Shown here piece after piece: positions 1-6,506 of a stretch of 9,314 bases of DNA (positions are counted from its first letter, which is position 1; the number at the start of each line of letters is the position of its first letter). The DNA is from Actinomycetes bacterium (GTDB taxonomy: Bacteria; Actinomycetota; Acidimicrobiia; Acidimicrobiales; Palsa-688): contig JAKAXG010000122.1 in NCBI GenBank assembly GCA_021827225.1, forward strand, positions 1 to 9,314, given 5' to 3'. Both the position numbers and the translations under genes were made by a program. The notes under the pieces are model-generated. The model was not told the origin of the DNA and did no database searches. It saw only the letters and a list, made by a program, of their open reading frames with translations.

Positions 1-74
1 AACGTACGGTCGCAGGATCGGTGTAAAAAGGCCAGCAGGTCAGGTTCCGGAGCCGACACGCGCCGTTTGTGGTG

Positions 75-1871
75 TCACCAGGACAAAGAGTGGGCGGTGG
101 CGTCAGTGAAGCTCCCGCCAGGTGCCGCCCACTGCTCGGCCGGTATGCGCGCCGAGGGCATCACCTCCACCCGGCCGTGGCGGCCCGGCAGCAGGAAATG
201 CGCCACCCACGCCGCGGATCTCCCCCGCTGTAGTGCCACCGGCGCCGCCAGTACCAGTTGCCTGCCCTCCGGGCCGGCTGCGAGCAGGGTCGGGTGGCCG
301 GCGATGCCGGCGGCGAAGGCCGCTCCGGGCAGGTTCAGGCTGAGGATTCCCGTGTACCCGCCCGGAGCCACCGGCAGGCCGGGTTCGTTCCCGACGATGG
401 AGCTGCCCTGGCCGGCCGGGGTCCGGTCCGCGAGCGTGACGGTGAGCGTGACCGCGCTGTCGGGGCCGGCAGGCTTCACGGACCAGTCCGCCGACACCCC
501 TAGATACGGGTCCAGCTTGTTGGCCCCCCGGTTGATCACGCTGACCATGACGTCGGAAGGCCCGGCCCGACCGGAGATGCCCCCGGCGGCCCAGTCGGAT
601 TCCAGAGCTGGCTGGGCCGACCACAGCATCAGGTGCCGGCCGGCTGCTGCCCGCTCCAGGGCGGTGGCCAGCTCGGCTCCGGGCACCCGGCGGTCGGCCA
701 CCGCCGACACCACGGACTCGGCCAGTGTCCCGAGCATCTGGCTGCGGGCGTTGTCGGCGGCCTGGCTGTTCACCCCCACGTACTGGTCGTGGAGGAGGAA
801 CTGCAGGGCATCGGACGCCCCTATGCGCCGGCCCCCGGCCTGCACCGGGCCGGTAGCGGCCAGCAGATCGGTGACGGCCTGGGTGTCGACACTGATGACC
901 GCGTCGACGGGAGTCCCGGTGCGGGCCTGCCACATGCGGGCGGCGAGCGCCGCAGTGGTCGGGAAGTCCGGGGTGAGCCCCAGGTTGCGCCATTCCACGT
1001 TCGGCTCCAGCCAGCCCCATCGGGCGGCCAGGTTGCCGGTGAGGGCCGGCGGGGGGCCGGCCGGGTGCAGGTTGGCGGTCGGGGTGACCGCGCCCAGGCC
1101 GGCGTGACCCGACCGGAAGGTCATGATCCCGGCGTCCAGGAAGGCGCCTGATCCGGATCTCATCTCGGCGTTGTTGGCGGCGAGGAGCAGCACGGTGGAG
1201 GGGCCCTCGAGCAACCGGACCAGCCCGCCGGTGAGGGCCCCGAGGCGGCTCAGGCGGCTGTGCAGGCGGCTGAGGTCGGCGACCAGGGCGGCCCGGCGGC
1301 TGGCGAACCCCGGTACCGGGACCGATCCGCCGCCCAGGTCCAGGCCCTCGAGGGCGGCTGCCGCCTGGGCCGAGATGTCCGACACCCGGCGGAGCTGACC
1401 GACCCGGTCGGCTCTGGTGCCGGAGCGGAGCACGACCTCGATCCGGTCCAGCGCGGAGTGGACCACGGCCAGCACGTGGCTGGCGGTGCCGACCAGGTTG
1501 CGGACCTCCCGCAGGGCGGATCCGGCCGGCGGTAGGGCGCCGACGGGGGCCACCCACCAGGACCCGAGGTCCTTCCCGGCTGCAGCCAGCTCGGCCTGGG
1601 CCCGGCCGACCAGCGCCGGCAGCGAACCGGTCCCGAGCAGGGACGCGGCGGAGCCGGCCGAACCGGCCTGGGAGACGGTGGCCGCCGCATCCGACAACTG
1701 CTGGTAGGCGTCGCTCGACGCCATAGCGGCGGGGACGGCCCAGACCAGGAACAGCACGGCGATGGTGATGCCCACCGTCCGCCGCCGGGGTCGGCGGCTG
1801 GCCGGGATCCGGGGCGGCCCGGGCCGCCCGCGGGTCAGCGGCTCTTGCGAAACGACCACCGGCTGGCCCAC
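75..1871 (-). CDS. DUF4012 domain membrane-anchored protein
   Basis: The 598-residue product resembles the DUF4012 family, which is found in actinobacterial and Chloroflexi cell-surface glycan clusters and has no settled biochemical function. An Arg/Pro-rich N-terminus (residues 1-32) precedes one membrane helix at about 33-50, so the rest should lie outside the membrane. Family-like blocks include LLLAANNAEMRSGSGAF (228-244, compare the usual NNxElRxxGGF), the PVDAVISVDTQAVTDLL stretch (321-337) and INRGANKLDPYL (446-457, compare NxxxNKLDxYL). The C-terminal third (about 460-575) looks like a beta-rich domain. The GTG start at 1871 lies inside the upstream coiled-coil gene, overlapping it by 37 nt, which suggests co-translation. 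A later GTG near 1775 would remove the basic N-terminus and leave the helix right at the start, so it is less likely. The role in glycan assembly or attachment is inferred from context only. Confidence 0.87.
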   Translation of the reverse strand: MGQPVVVSQEPLTRGRPGPPRIPASRRPRRRTVGITIAVLFLVWAVPAAMASSDAYQQLSDAAATVSQAGSAGSAASLLGTGSLPALVGRAQAELAAAGKDLGSWWVAPVGALPPAGSALREVRNLVGTASHVLAVVHSALDRIEVVLRSGTRADRVGQLRRVSDISAQAAAALEGLDLGGGSVPVPGFASRRAALVADLSRLHSRLSRLGALTGGLVRLLEGPSTVLLLAANNAEMRSGSGAFLDAGIMTFRSGHAGLGAVTPTANLHPAGPPPALTGNLAARWGWLEPNVEWRNLGLTPDFPTTAALAARMWQARTGTPVDAVISVDTQAVTDLLAATGPVQAGGRRIGASDALQFLLHDQYVGVNSQAADNARSQMLGTLAESVVSAVADRRVPGAELATALERAAAGRHLMLWSAQPALESDWAAGGISGRAGPSDVMVSVINRGANKLDPYLGVSADWSVKPAGPDSAVTLTVTLADRTPAGQGSSIVGNEPGLPVAPGGYTGILSLNLPGAAFAAGIAGHPTLLAAGPEGRQLVLAAPVALQRGRSAAWVAHFLLPGRHGRVEVMPSARIPAEQWAAPGGSFTDATAHSLSW

Positions 1872-2485
1872 GGTTCCCGGCGGCTCGGCGGAACCTCGGG
1901 AGCGGGCATCGGGGCGGCGGCCGGCGGCGTGCCGTCCTCCTCTTCGGGCGATTCCCGAATGTCGTCATCCGGCCCCCCAGCCGCCGGGTGGGGCCGTTCC
2001 GGAGTGGCCGGCTGGGCGCCGTTACGGCCACCATTTGTCACCATCGAGGCCCACATGGAAGGCGGCATGGGCGGCCGCACGGGATCCTGACCGCCGCTGG
2101 AAGGGGTTTGCACCGGCTCGGCCGGTTGCTCGTCCGGTTCCTGCGCGGGGAGCTGCGCGGCGGTGGATGTGATGCGCTCGACCTCGGCGGTCAGCCGGGC
2201 CAGGGCCGCCGCCAGCTCCGTCCGTCGCTTCGCCAGATCATCAGGCCGGGACTGGTCTTTCGCCGCCGGGCTGGCGTCCGCGGCGGCCCTCCGGGTCAGT
2301 TCGGCGGCCTCCTGCTCGGCCTTGCGGATGATCTCCGCGGCGGCCTGCTCAGCGGCCTGCCGTCGCTGCTCGATCGACTCCATGGCGGCCATCACGGTCT
2401 GCTTGGCCTCGGTGACGATTCGCAGCGCCTCGGAGCGCGCTTCGGCGATGACGCGGTCGGCCTCGGAGTCCCCCGGTGTGACCAT
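1835..2485 (-). CDS. Coiled-coil, Pro/Glu-rich hypothetical protein
   Basis: This is a 216-residue protein that I cannot place in a named family. Residues about 7-68 form a long Ala/Glu/Arg-rich helix (for example VIAEARSEALRIVTEAKQTV) of the kind seen in DivIVA-like and ATP-synthase-b-like coiled coils. A second helix spans about 83-112. Residues about 115-205 are low-complexity, rich in Pro, Glu and Asp, and the last residues are basic (WSFRKSR). There is no membrane segment or signal peptide, so it should be cytoplasmic. The start is uncertain: ATG at 2485 is chosen, while an in-frame ATG at 2509 would add eight residues, and neither has an ideal ribosome site. The frame stays open further upstream, so stops do not help. 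It is divergent from the tyrosine kinase and overlaps the DUF4012 gene. A scaffold or localisation role is only a guess. The coding call rests on the heptad-like helix and tight spacing to its neighbour. Confidence 0.7.
   Translation of the reverse strand: MVTPGDSEADRVIAEARSEALRIVTEAKQTVMAAMESIEQRRQAAEQAAAEIIRKAEQEAAELTRRAAADASPAAKDQSRPDDLAKRRTELAAALARLTAEVERITSTAAQLPAQEPDEQPAEPVQTPSSGGQDPVRPPMPPSMWASMVTNGGRNGAQPATPERPHPAAGGPDDDIRESPEEEDGTPPAAAPMPAPEVPPSRREPWASRWSFRKSR
1872..1895 (-). promoter_or_regulatory. Inverted repeat just before DUF4012 start codon
   Basis: On the minus strand, GGTTCC and GGAACC form a perfect 6-bp inverted repeat with a 12-nt loop, ending directly before the GTG start at 1871. 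The only purine-rich stretch that could serve as a ribosome site (GGGA) sits in the 3' arm. The element lies inside the coding region of the upstream coiled-coil gene. In the mRNA it could hide the start until ribosomes from the upstream gene open it, giving translational coupling. A short GC-rich repeat could also arise by chance here. Confidence 0.3.
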
Positions 2486-2575
2486 TTGTGAGCTTCGTCC
2501 GCCCTCCATCCACCGTAGGTTACCGTGGCGATCCAGTACGGGCACAGCAGAAATCGACGCAGGAAAGGCCGGCCG
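2486..2575. promoter_or_regulatory. Divergent intergenic promoter region
   Basis: This 90-bp gap separates the divergent kinase (plus) and coiled-coil (minus) genes and must hold the start signals of both. Plus strand: TAGGTT at 2516-2521 fits the actinobacterial -10 pattern TANNNT, with TTCGTC at 2494-2499 a weak -35 at a 16-bp spacing. Minus strand: TAACCT (2522 to 2517) also fits the -10 pattern and overlaps the plus -10, with no convincing -35. The pentamer ACCGT occurs at 2512-2516 and again at 2522-2526, exactly 10 bp apart, and could be a regulator half-site. Overlapping -10 boxes would make the two promoters compete. All assignments are by eye. Confidence 0.35.
2561..2568 (+). promoter_or_regulatory. 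Ribosome binding site deciding the kinase start
   Basis: AGGAAAGG lies 7 nt before the GTG at 2576. An earlier in-frame GTG at 2525 would add 17 basic residues (starting MAIQYGHSRNRRRK), has no purine-rich site before it and sits almost on the proposed -10 box. The 2576 start is therefore preferred. Confidence 0.6.
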
Positions 2576-4009
2576 GTGACCGCCAAGGAAGTGGGCAGGA
2601 TCATCTGGCGACTCAAGGCGGTGGCCGCGGTCGCCTTCGTAGTTGTGATCGGGGCGGGGTCGCTCTTCCTCTCCCGCCAGGCGACCGTGTACCAGTCCCA
2701 ATCCTCGATCGCACTGCTGCCCATCGGCAACGACCCCACCACTCTGTCGTTCTATCCGAACGTGGTCACCAACCTGCTGCCCACCTACGTCCAGCTGGTG
2801 TCCAGCCCCCAGTTCCTGACCCGGGTGGCGGGCCGGCTGCCCTTCCCCGAGTCGGAAGGCCGGCTGCGCCGGGCCATCAGCGCCCAGCCGGTCATGAACG
2901 CCGACGTCATCGACATCACCGCCCGGGCCGGCCAGCCGTCGTCGGCCCGGCTGATGGCCTCCGCCGCCACCGAGGAGTTCACCGCCGAGCTGGGCCGCAA
3001 CGGCCTGGTCAGATTCAGCGAGTTCAGCGCCCCCCGCACCCCCTCCTCGCCGGTCTCGCCCCGCCCCTCGCTCGTGATGGGCGTCAGCGTGCTGCTGGGG
3101 CTGGTGCTGGCGGTGACCGCCGCCATCGCCTGGGACCGGCTGTTCGGCCGGGTCCGCAAGGGGGCCGACCTCACCGCCATCGGCGACGCTCCCGTCATCG
3201 GTGTCCTGCCGTTCGACCGCCGCCTGAAGCGGGGATCGCGCATCGTGGTGAACGACCCGGGCGAGCACGCCTTCGACGAGGCCATCCGCGGCCTGCGGAC
3301 CAACCTGATCTTCTCCATGGGCGGCTCCGACGTGTCCATGGCTGCCGTGACCAGTGTCAGCCACCTGGATGGTAAGTCCACCCTCGTGGCCAATCTGGCG
3401 GCGGTGACCGCCGAGCTCGGGTTCCGGGTGGTGGTGGTCGACGCCGACATCTACCACCCGGCCCAGCACCGCATCTTCGGGGTCGGCAACGATCGGGGTT
3501 TCACCTCCCTCATACACGACAACGCGGCGCCGGCCTCGCTGCTCTGTGACACCGGCGTCCCCGGGGTGCAGCTCGTCCCGGCCGGGCCTCCGCTGCAGAG
3601 CCGGGCCCAGGAGGTCTCGCTCTACGTGGAGCGGCTGCGGGAGTTGCGCGGCCTGGGTGACATCATCATCGTCGACACCCCGCCCCTGCGGGCCAGCGCC
3701 GACATACCGCTGCTGGCCGCGGCGGCCCGGTCCACGGTTCTGGCCGTGCGGGCCGGCGGTACCAGCCTGCGCCAGGTGCGCGCCGCGGTGGAGTCCATCG
3801 ACGCCTCGCAGAGCCAGCTTCTCGGGATCGTCCTCACCCAGAGCAGCGAGCCTGACGACCTCGGTGGACCCGTCGGCTACTACCTGGGGTACCGTCGCCA
3901 GACGTCGCTGGTGGCGCGCGGCCCGGTCGGCGGCAACGGCTCCGTCAACGGTTCCATGAACGGCAACGGTCACACTGGCCCCACCGCCATCACCGGCGCC
4001 GGCGGCTGA
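2576..4009 (+). CDS. Wzz/YveK chain-length domain fused to CpsD/Wzc-type tyrosine kinase
   Basis: The 477-residue protein combines a polysaccharide co-polymerase and a bacterial tyrosine kinase, as in Wzc, which controls chain length and export of capsule or exopolysaccharide. TM1 is at about 15-32, followed by a short extracytoplasmic domain of about 130 residues. A Pro-rich motif (153-164, PRTPSSPVSPRP) leads into TM2 (166-186). The cytoplasmic kinase carries the EAIRGLRTNL signature (235-244), Walker A ending in GKST (266-269), Walker A' VVVVDAD (285-291) and Walker B IIIVDTPP (363-370). The usual Pro before GKST is His (SHLDGKST). The tyrosine tail is sparse: only Y435, Y436 and Y439, then an Asn/Gly tail (452-466). 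It is much shorter than E. coli Wzc (about 720 residues), mainly in the external domain. The GTG start is set by the AGGAAAGG site. It converges on the flippase gene. Confidence 0.93.
   Translation: MTAKEVGRIIWRLKAVAAVAFVVVIGAGSLFLSRQATVYQSQSSIALLPIGNDPTTLSFYPNVVTNLLPTYVQLVSSPQFLTRVAGRLPFPESEGRLRRAISAQPVMNADVIDITARAGQPSSARLMASAATEEFTAELGRNGLVRFSEFSAPRTPSSPVSPRPSLVMGVSVLLGLVLAVTAAIAWDRLFGRVRKGADLTAIGDAPVIGVLPFDRRLKRGSRIVVNDPGEHAFDEAIRGLRTNLIFSMGGSDVSMAAVTSVSHLDGKSTLVANLAAVTAELGFRVVVVDADIYHPAQHRIFGVGNDRGFTSLIHDNAAPASLLCDTGVPGVQLVPAGPPLQSRAQEVSLYVERLRELRGLGDIIIVDTPPLRASADIPLLAAAARSTVLAVRAGGTSLRQVRAAVESIDASQSQLLGIVLTQSSEPDDLGGPVGYYLGYRRQTSLVARGPVGGNGSVNGSMNGNGHTGPTAITGAGG
3935..3970 (+). repeat. 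12-nt tandem repeat encoding Asn-Gly tail
   Basis: AACGG recurs at 3935, 3947, 3959 and 3965, giving two 12-nt units and a degenerate third. They encode NGSV, NGSM and NGNG near the C-terminus of the tyrosine kinase. The tract follows the tyrosine cluster and is probably a flexible, length-variable tail. Confidence 0.6.
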
Positions 4010-4018
4010 CCGCCGGCG
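3997..4018. terminator. GC hairpin over the kinase stop codon
   Basis: CGCCGGCGG (3997-4005) and CCGCCGGCG (4010-4018) are perfect complements, forming a 9-bp all-G/C stem with a 4-nt loop, CTGA, that contains the TGA stop of the kinase gene. There is no T tract on either side, so it would be a U-less hairpin terminator of the type proposed in actinobacteria, or a pause or mRNA-stability element. Because it is symmetric, it could act on both converging transcripts, kinase (plus) and flippase (minus). Confidence 0.5.
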
Positions 4019-5425
4019 GCCTCCCCGGCCGAGGGCGAGGGACCGCACCGGCGGGAAGCACGCCAGCACCGCGGCGTACACGGACAGCGCCGGGAGGCCG
4101 AGACCGAACAGGCCGCCCCATCCGGGCCGGGACAGGGCCGGGACCCCGGCCCGCAGCGCGGCGACGGTCGCGACCATGGCGACCGCCCCGGCCCCGGCCG
4201 GAACCAGCCCCCGGCCCAGCGCGGCGGGCCCCGGTCCGCCCGCCCGGGCCAGGAGATGCAGGGCCAGCCCGGCCGTCGCCACCGCCACCGCCGCCTGGTC
4301 CGCGGAGACCACGCCGATCCCGCCGGATACGGTCGCGGCCAGGGCCGCGGCCAGGGCCACGAGATGCGTCACACTGATTGCCAGAACAGCGGCCGGCCGG
4401 CCCCTCACCTTCAGCCCCATCTGGGCCACCTGGCCGAGGCCGTAGGCCAGGCCGTAGAGGGCCAGGCCCCGCAGGGCCGGCACCGCCGGAGCCCATCGGG
4501 GGGAGAGCAGGACCACCTCGGGGGCGAGGAGGGCCAGGCCGGCGAACAGCGGCGTGCCGGTGTAGGCGGCGACCGCGATCACCCGTTGCATGGCGGCCGG
4601 CTGGTCCGGCCCGGCCAGCCGGCACAGGTACGGGTAGGCCGCTCCGGTCAGCACCAGGAACGTGGCCAGGTAGGGCATGTACGCCAGCCGGAACGCCAGC
4701 GAGTACTGGCCCAGGGGCCCGGCGCCGAGGACGTGGCCCACCGCCATGTAGTCCACGTTCAGCAGCAGGAGGTTGACCACGGCGGCGGCGCCCAGTCGGT
4801 GGCCGAAGCTGAAGATCTCCCGGGCCCGGTCGCGGTCCCAGCCCGGGAGGTGGCGGGGACCGAACACGTTGGCCAGCCCGAAGCCGAGCACCGCCTGGCC
4901 GATCTGGCCGGCGACCAGTCCCCACAGCGGCCGTCCGGTCAGTGCCAGGGCGACGGTCAACGCTCCGCCCGCCACCACCGGTACGGAGTCGGCGGCCACC
5001 CGCCGGCGGAAGTCCAGGGCTCGGCCCATCAGGGCCAGCGGTACCACCGCTGCGGCGTCGAGGGGCAGGGTCACCACGAACCCGCGCAACACCCAGCCCA
5101 GCCCGGTCATGTGGAACGCCCCTGCGATCAGGGGGGTGGCCATCCAGAACGCGACCGTGAGGGCCAGTCCGGCGCCCAGCATGAGGGTCAGCCCGGTGCG
5201 GGCCGCCCCGTCCACGTCGTCACGCCGGTACGTGAGGGCGTCTCCGACCCCGAAGCTGGTCAGGGCCTGCAGCACGTTCGACGTGAGGGCCGCCACCGCC
5301 ACCACGCCGAACCGGCTGGGGGCGAGCACCGCGGCGAGGACCAGCACGACCACGGTGTGGGTCCCCTTCTTGGCCCAGGAGCCGGCCGCGATCCATCCGG
5401 CCCCCCTCGCCGCCCGGGAGGCCAT
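4010..5425 (-). CDS. Wzx/WzxC-type polysaccharide flippase, no stop at natural 3' end
   Basis: About 472 residues of a multi-pass membrane protein of the MOP/polysaccharide-synthase flippase family, which moves lipid-linked glycans across the cytoplasmic membrane. The N-terminus (MASRAARGAGWIAAGSWAKK) and first helix (about 23-47) are typical, and roughly 12-14 hydrophobic segments follow. The block NVDYMAVGHVLGAGPLGQYS followed by LAFRLAYMP matches the conserved central motif of WzxC/TuaB-like flippases. The ATG at 5425 lies one base after the TGA of the upstream glycosyltransferase, with no clear ribosome site, so it is translationally coupled. The flippase-like sequence ends around SLALGRGG (about 4025), but the frame has no stop there. 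It continues through antisense of the kinase and the coiled-coil gene to a TGA at 1835-1837. The end given here is therefore a domain boundary, not a stop. Minus-strand stops in the other two frames lie at 3990-3992 and 3970-3972. Confidence 0.85.
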
Positions 5426-5426
5426 G

Positions 5427-6506
5427 TCAGCCACGGATCGGCCCGGAAACCAACTGGTGGTAGCAGTCCCGGTAGGCCGCCGCCATGGCCTGCGGGGTCC
5501 AGGCCCGGGCCGCCCTGCGGGCCCCCGCGCCCAGGCGCGAGGCGTGGCCCGGGTCGGCCACGATCCGCCGGACGGCGGCGGCGATCCCGGCCCTGTCGCC
5601 GGGGGACACGAGCTCCGCCGCACCCGGGGGCAGCAGGGTGTCCAGCCCGGCCACCGCGGTGGCCACGACGGGTACGCCCAGGGACATGGCTTCGAGCAGC
5701 GCCATGGACAGGCCTTCCCTGTCGGATGTGGAGACCACGCAGCGGGCGCAGCCGAGCAGGGCGGCCACGTCATCGACCGGGCCGACGAAGCGCACCGGGC
5801 TCGCCGTCAGGTCGGCGCGCCTCTCGAGCTCGCGTCTCAGCGGCCCGAGGCCGGCCACCACGGCCTGGATCCCCGGGACCGCCGCGACCGAATCCATGAA
5901 CAGCGGCCAGTTCTTGACCTCCTCCAGGCGGCCCATCCCCACGACCAGGGGGCGGTCGTCGAGTCCGAGCTGCCGGGCAACGGCGGCCCGCCGCCAGGCC
6001 GGGGCGGCGGGCAGCGCCGCCCCGTTGACGATGGTCGTGACCTGCTCCGGGCGCATGCCGGCGGCGACCAGGGCGTCCCTGACACCCGGGGCGCAGGCGA
6101 TCACCCGGGCCCCGGTCAGTTCGAGCAGCCGCCGGGCCGGCCGGTAGTCCCGATCGTCGAGGCCGTGCACGGTGGTCAGGAGCCGGGCCGGGTGGCGGGC
6201 CGGTGTCAGGGCCAGACCGGCGGCGAGGGTGGCCCGGACGTTGTGGGCGTGGACCACCGCCGGCCGGAAGCTGCGGATGGCGGTGGCCAACGCCGGCACG
6301 GCGGCCAGGGTGGCCGCCGCTCCCCGCCGCTGTGGAGGTAGCCGCACGAAGCGGGCTCCGGCCTCCTCGACCGCCGCGGCCCACGGTCCGGGCGCGGCGG
6401 CCACCGCCACCTCGTCCCGGTCGGAGACGGCCCCGGCGACCAGTTCCAGGACGACCCGCTCGGCCCCGCCCCGGCTCATCTCGGCCAGCACGTGCATGAC
6501 GCGCAT
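5427..6506 (-). CDS. GT4-family glycosyltransferase (359 aa)
   Basis: A GT-B fold retaining glycosyltransferase of family GT4 that transfers a sugar from a nucleotide donor, probably onto the lipid-linked repeat unit in the cytoplasm. The N-terminal domain begins MRVMHVLAEMSRGGAERVV, with the GGAER acceptor-domain motif at 13-17 and VVHAHN at 84-89. The C-terminal donor domain has the GRLEEVKN block (192-199) and the EX7E motif E264-E272 (REGLSMALLE), followed by AMSLGVPVVAT. ATG at 6506 overlaps the upstream stop by one base (TGATG). The frame is open upstream to 6857, but that stretch is shadow sequence inside the previous gene. Sugar specificity cannot be read from the sequence. No membrane helix is evident. 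Confidence 0.92.
   Translation of the reverse strand: MRVMHVLAEMSRGGAERVVLELVAGAVSDRDEVAVAAAPGPWAAAVEEAGARFVRLPPQRRGAAATLAAVPALATAIRSFRPAVVHAHNVRATLAAGLALTPARHPARLLTTVHGLDDRDYRPARRLLELTGARVIACAPGVRDALVAAGMRPEQVTTIVNGAALPAAPAWRRAAVARQLGLDDRPLVVGMGRLEEVKNWPLFMDSVAAVPGIQAVVAGLGPLRRELERRADLTASPVRFVGPVDDVAALLGCARCVVSTSDREGLSMALLEAMSLGVPVVATAVAGLDTLLPPGAAELVSPGDRAGIAAAVRRIVADPGHASRLGAGARRAARAWTPQAMAAAYRDCYHQLVSGPIRG

Noticed and set aside
41..52. Near-palindrome GGTTCCGGAGCC
   Set aside because: It has one mismatch and no loop, is short, and is expected by chance at this base composition.
24..60. T tract on the minus strand after the DUF4012 gene (TTTTT at 29 to 25) as an intrinsic terminator
   Set aside because: The sequence before the T run can form only a weak stem of about 4 bp with a G-U pair, so a terminator is not supported.
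103..2034. 643-codon minus-strand open frame over the DUF4012 gene
   Set aside because: The Arg/Pro/Gly-rich composition is typical of an out-of-frame shadow in GC-rich DNA, and the overlapping frame has clear DUF4012 motifs.
2525..2575. Kinase start at GTG 2525
   Set aside because: It has no ribosome site and adds 17 basic residues. GTG 2576 has AGGAAAGG at good spacing.
1835..5773. Single 1312-residue protein made of flippase, antisense segment and coiled coil
   Set aside because: The middle part is antisense to a clearly conserved tyrosine kinase gene and has low-complexity, shadow-like composition. The open frame is kept as an anomaly, not as a gene call.
4256..6341. Long plus-strand open frames (547 and 522 codons) across the flippase and first glycosyltransferase
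   Set aside because: They are antisense to genes with intact family motifs, contain no recognisable domain and have shadow-like composition.
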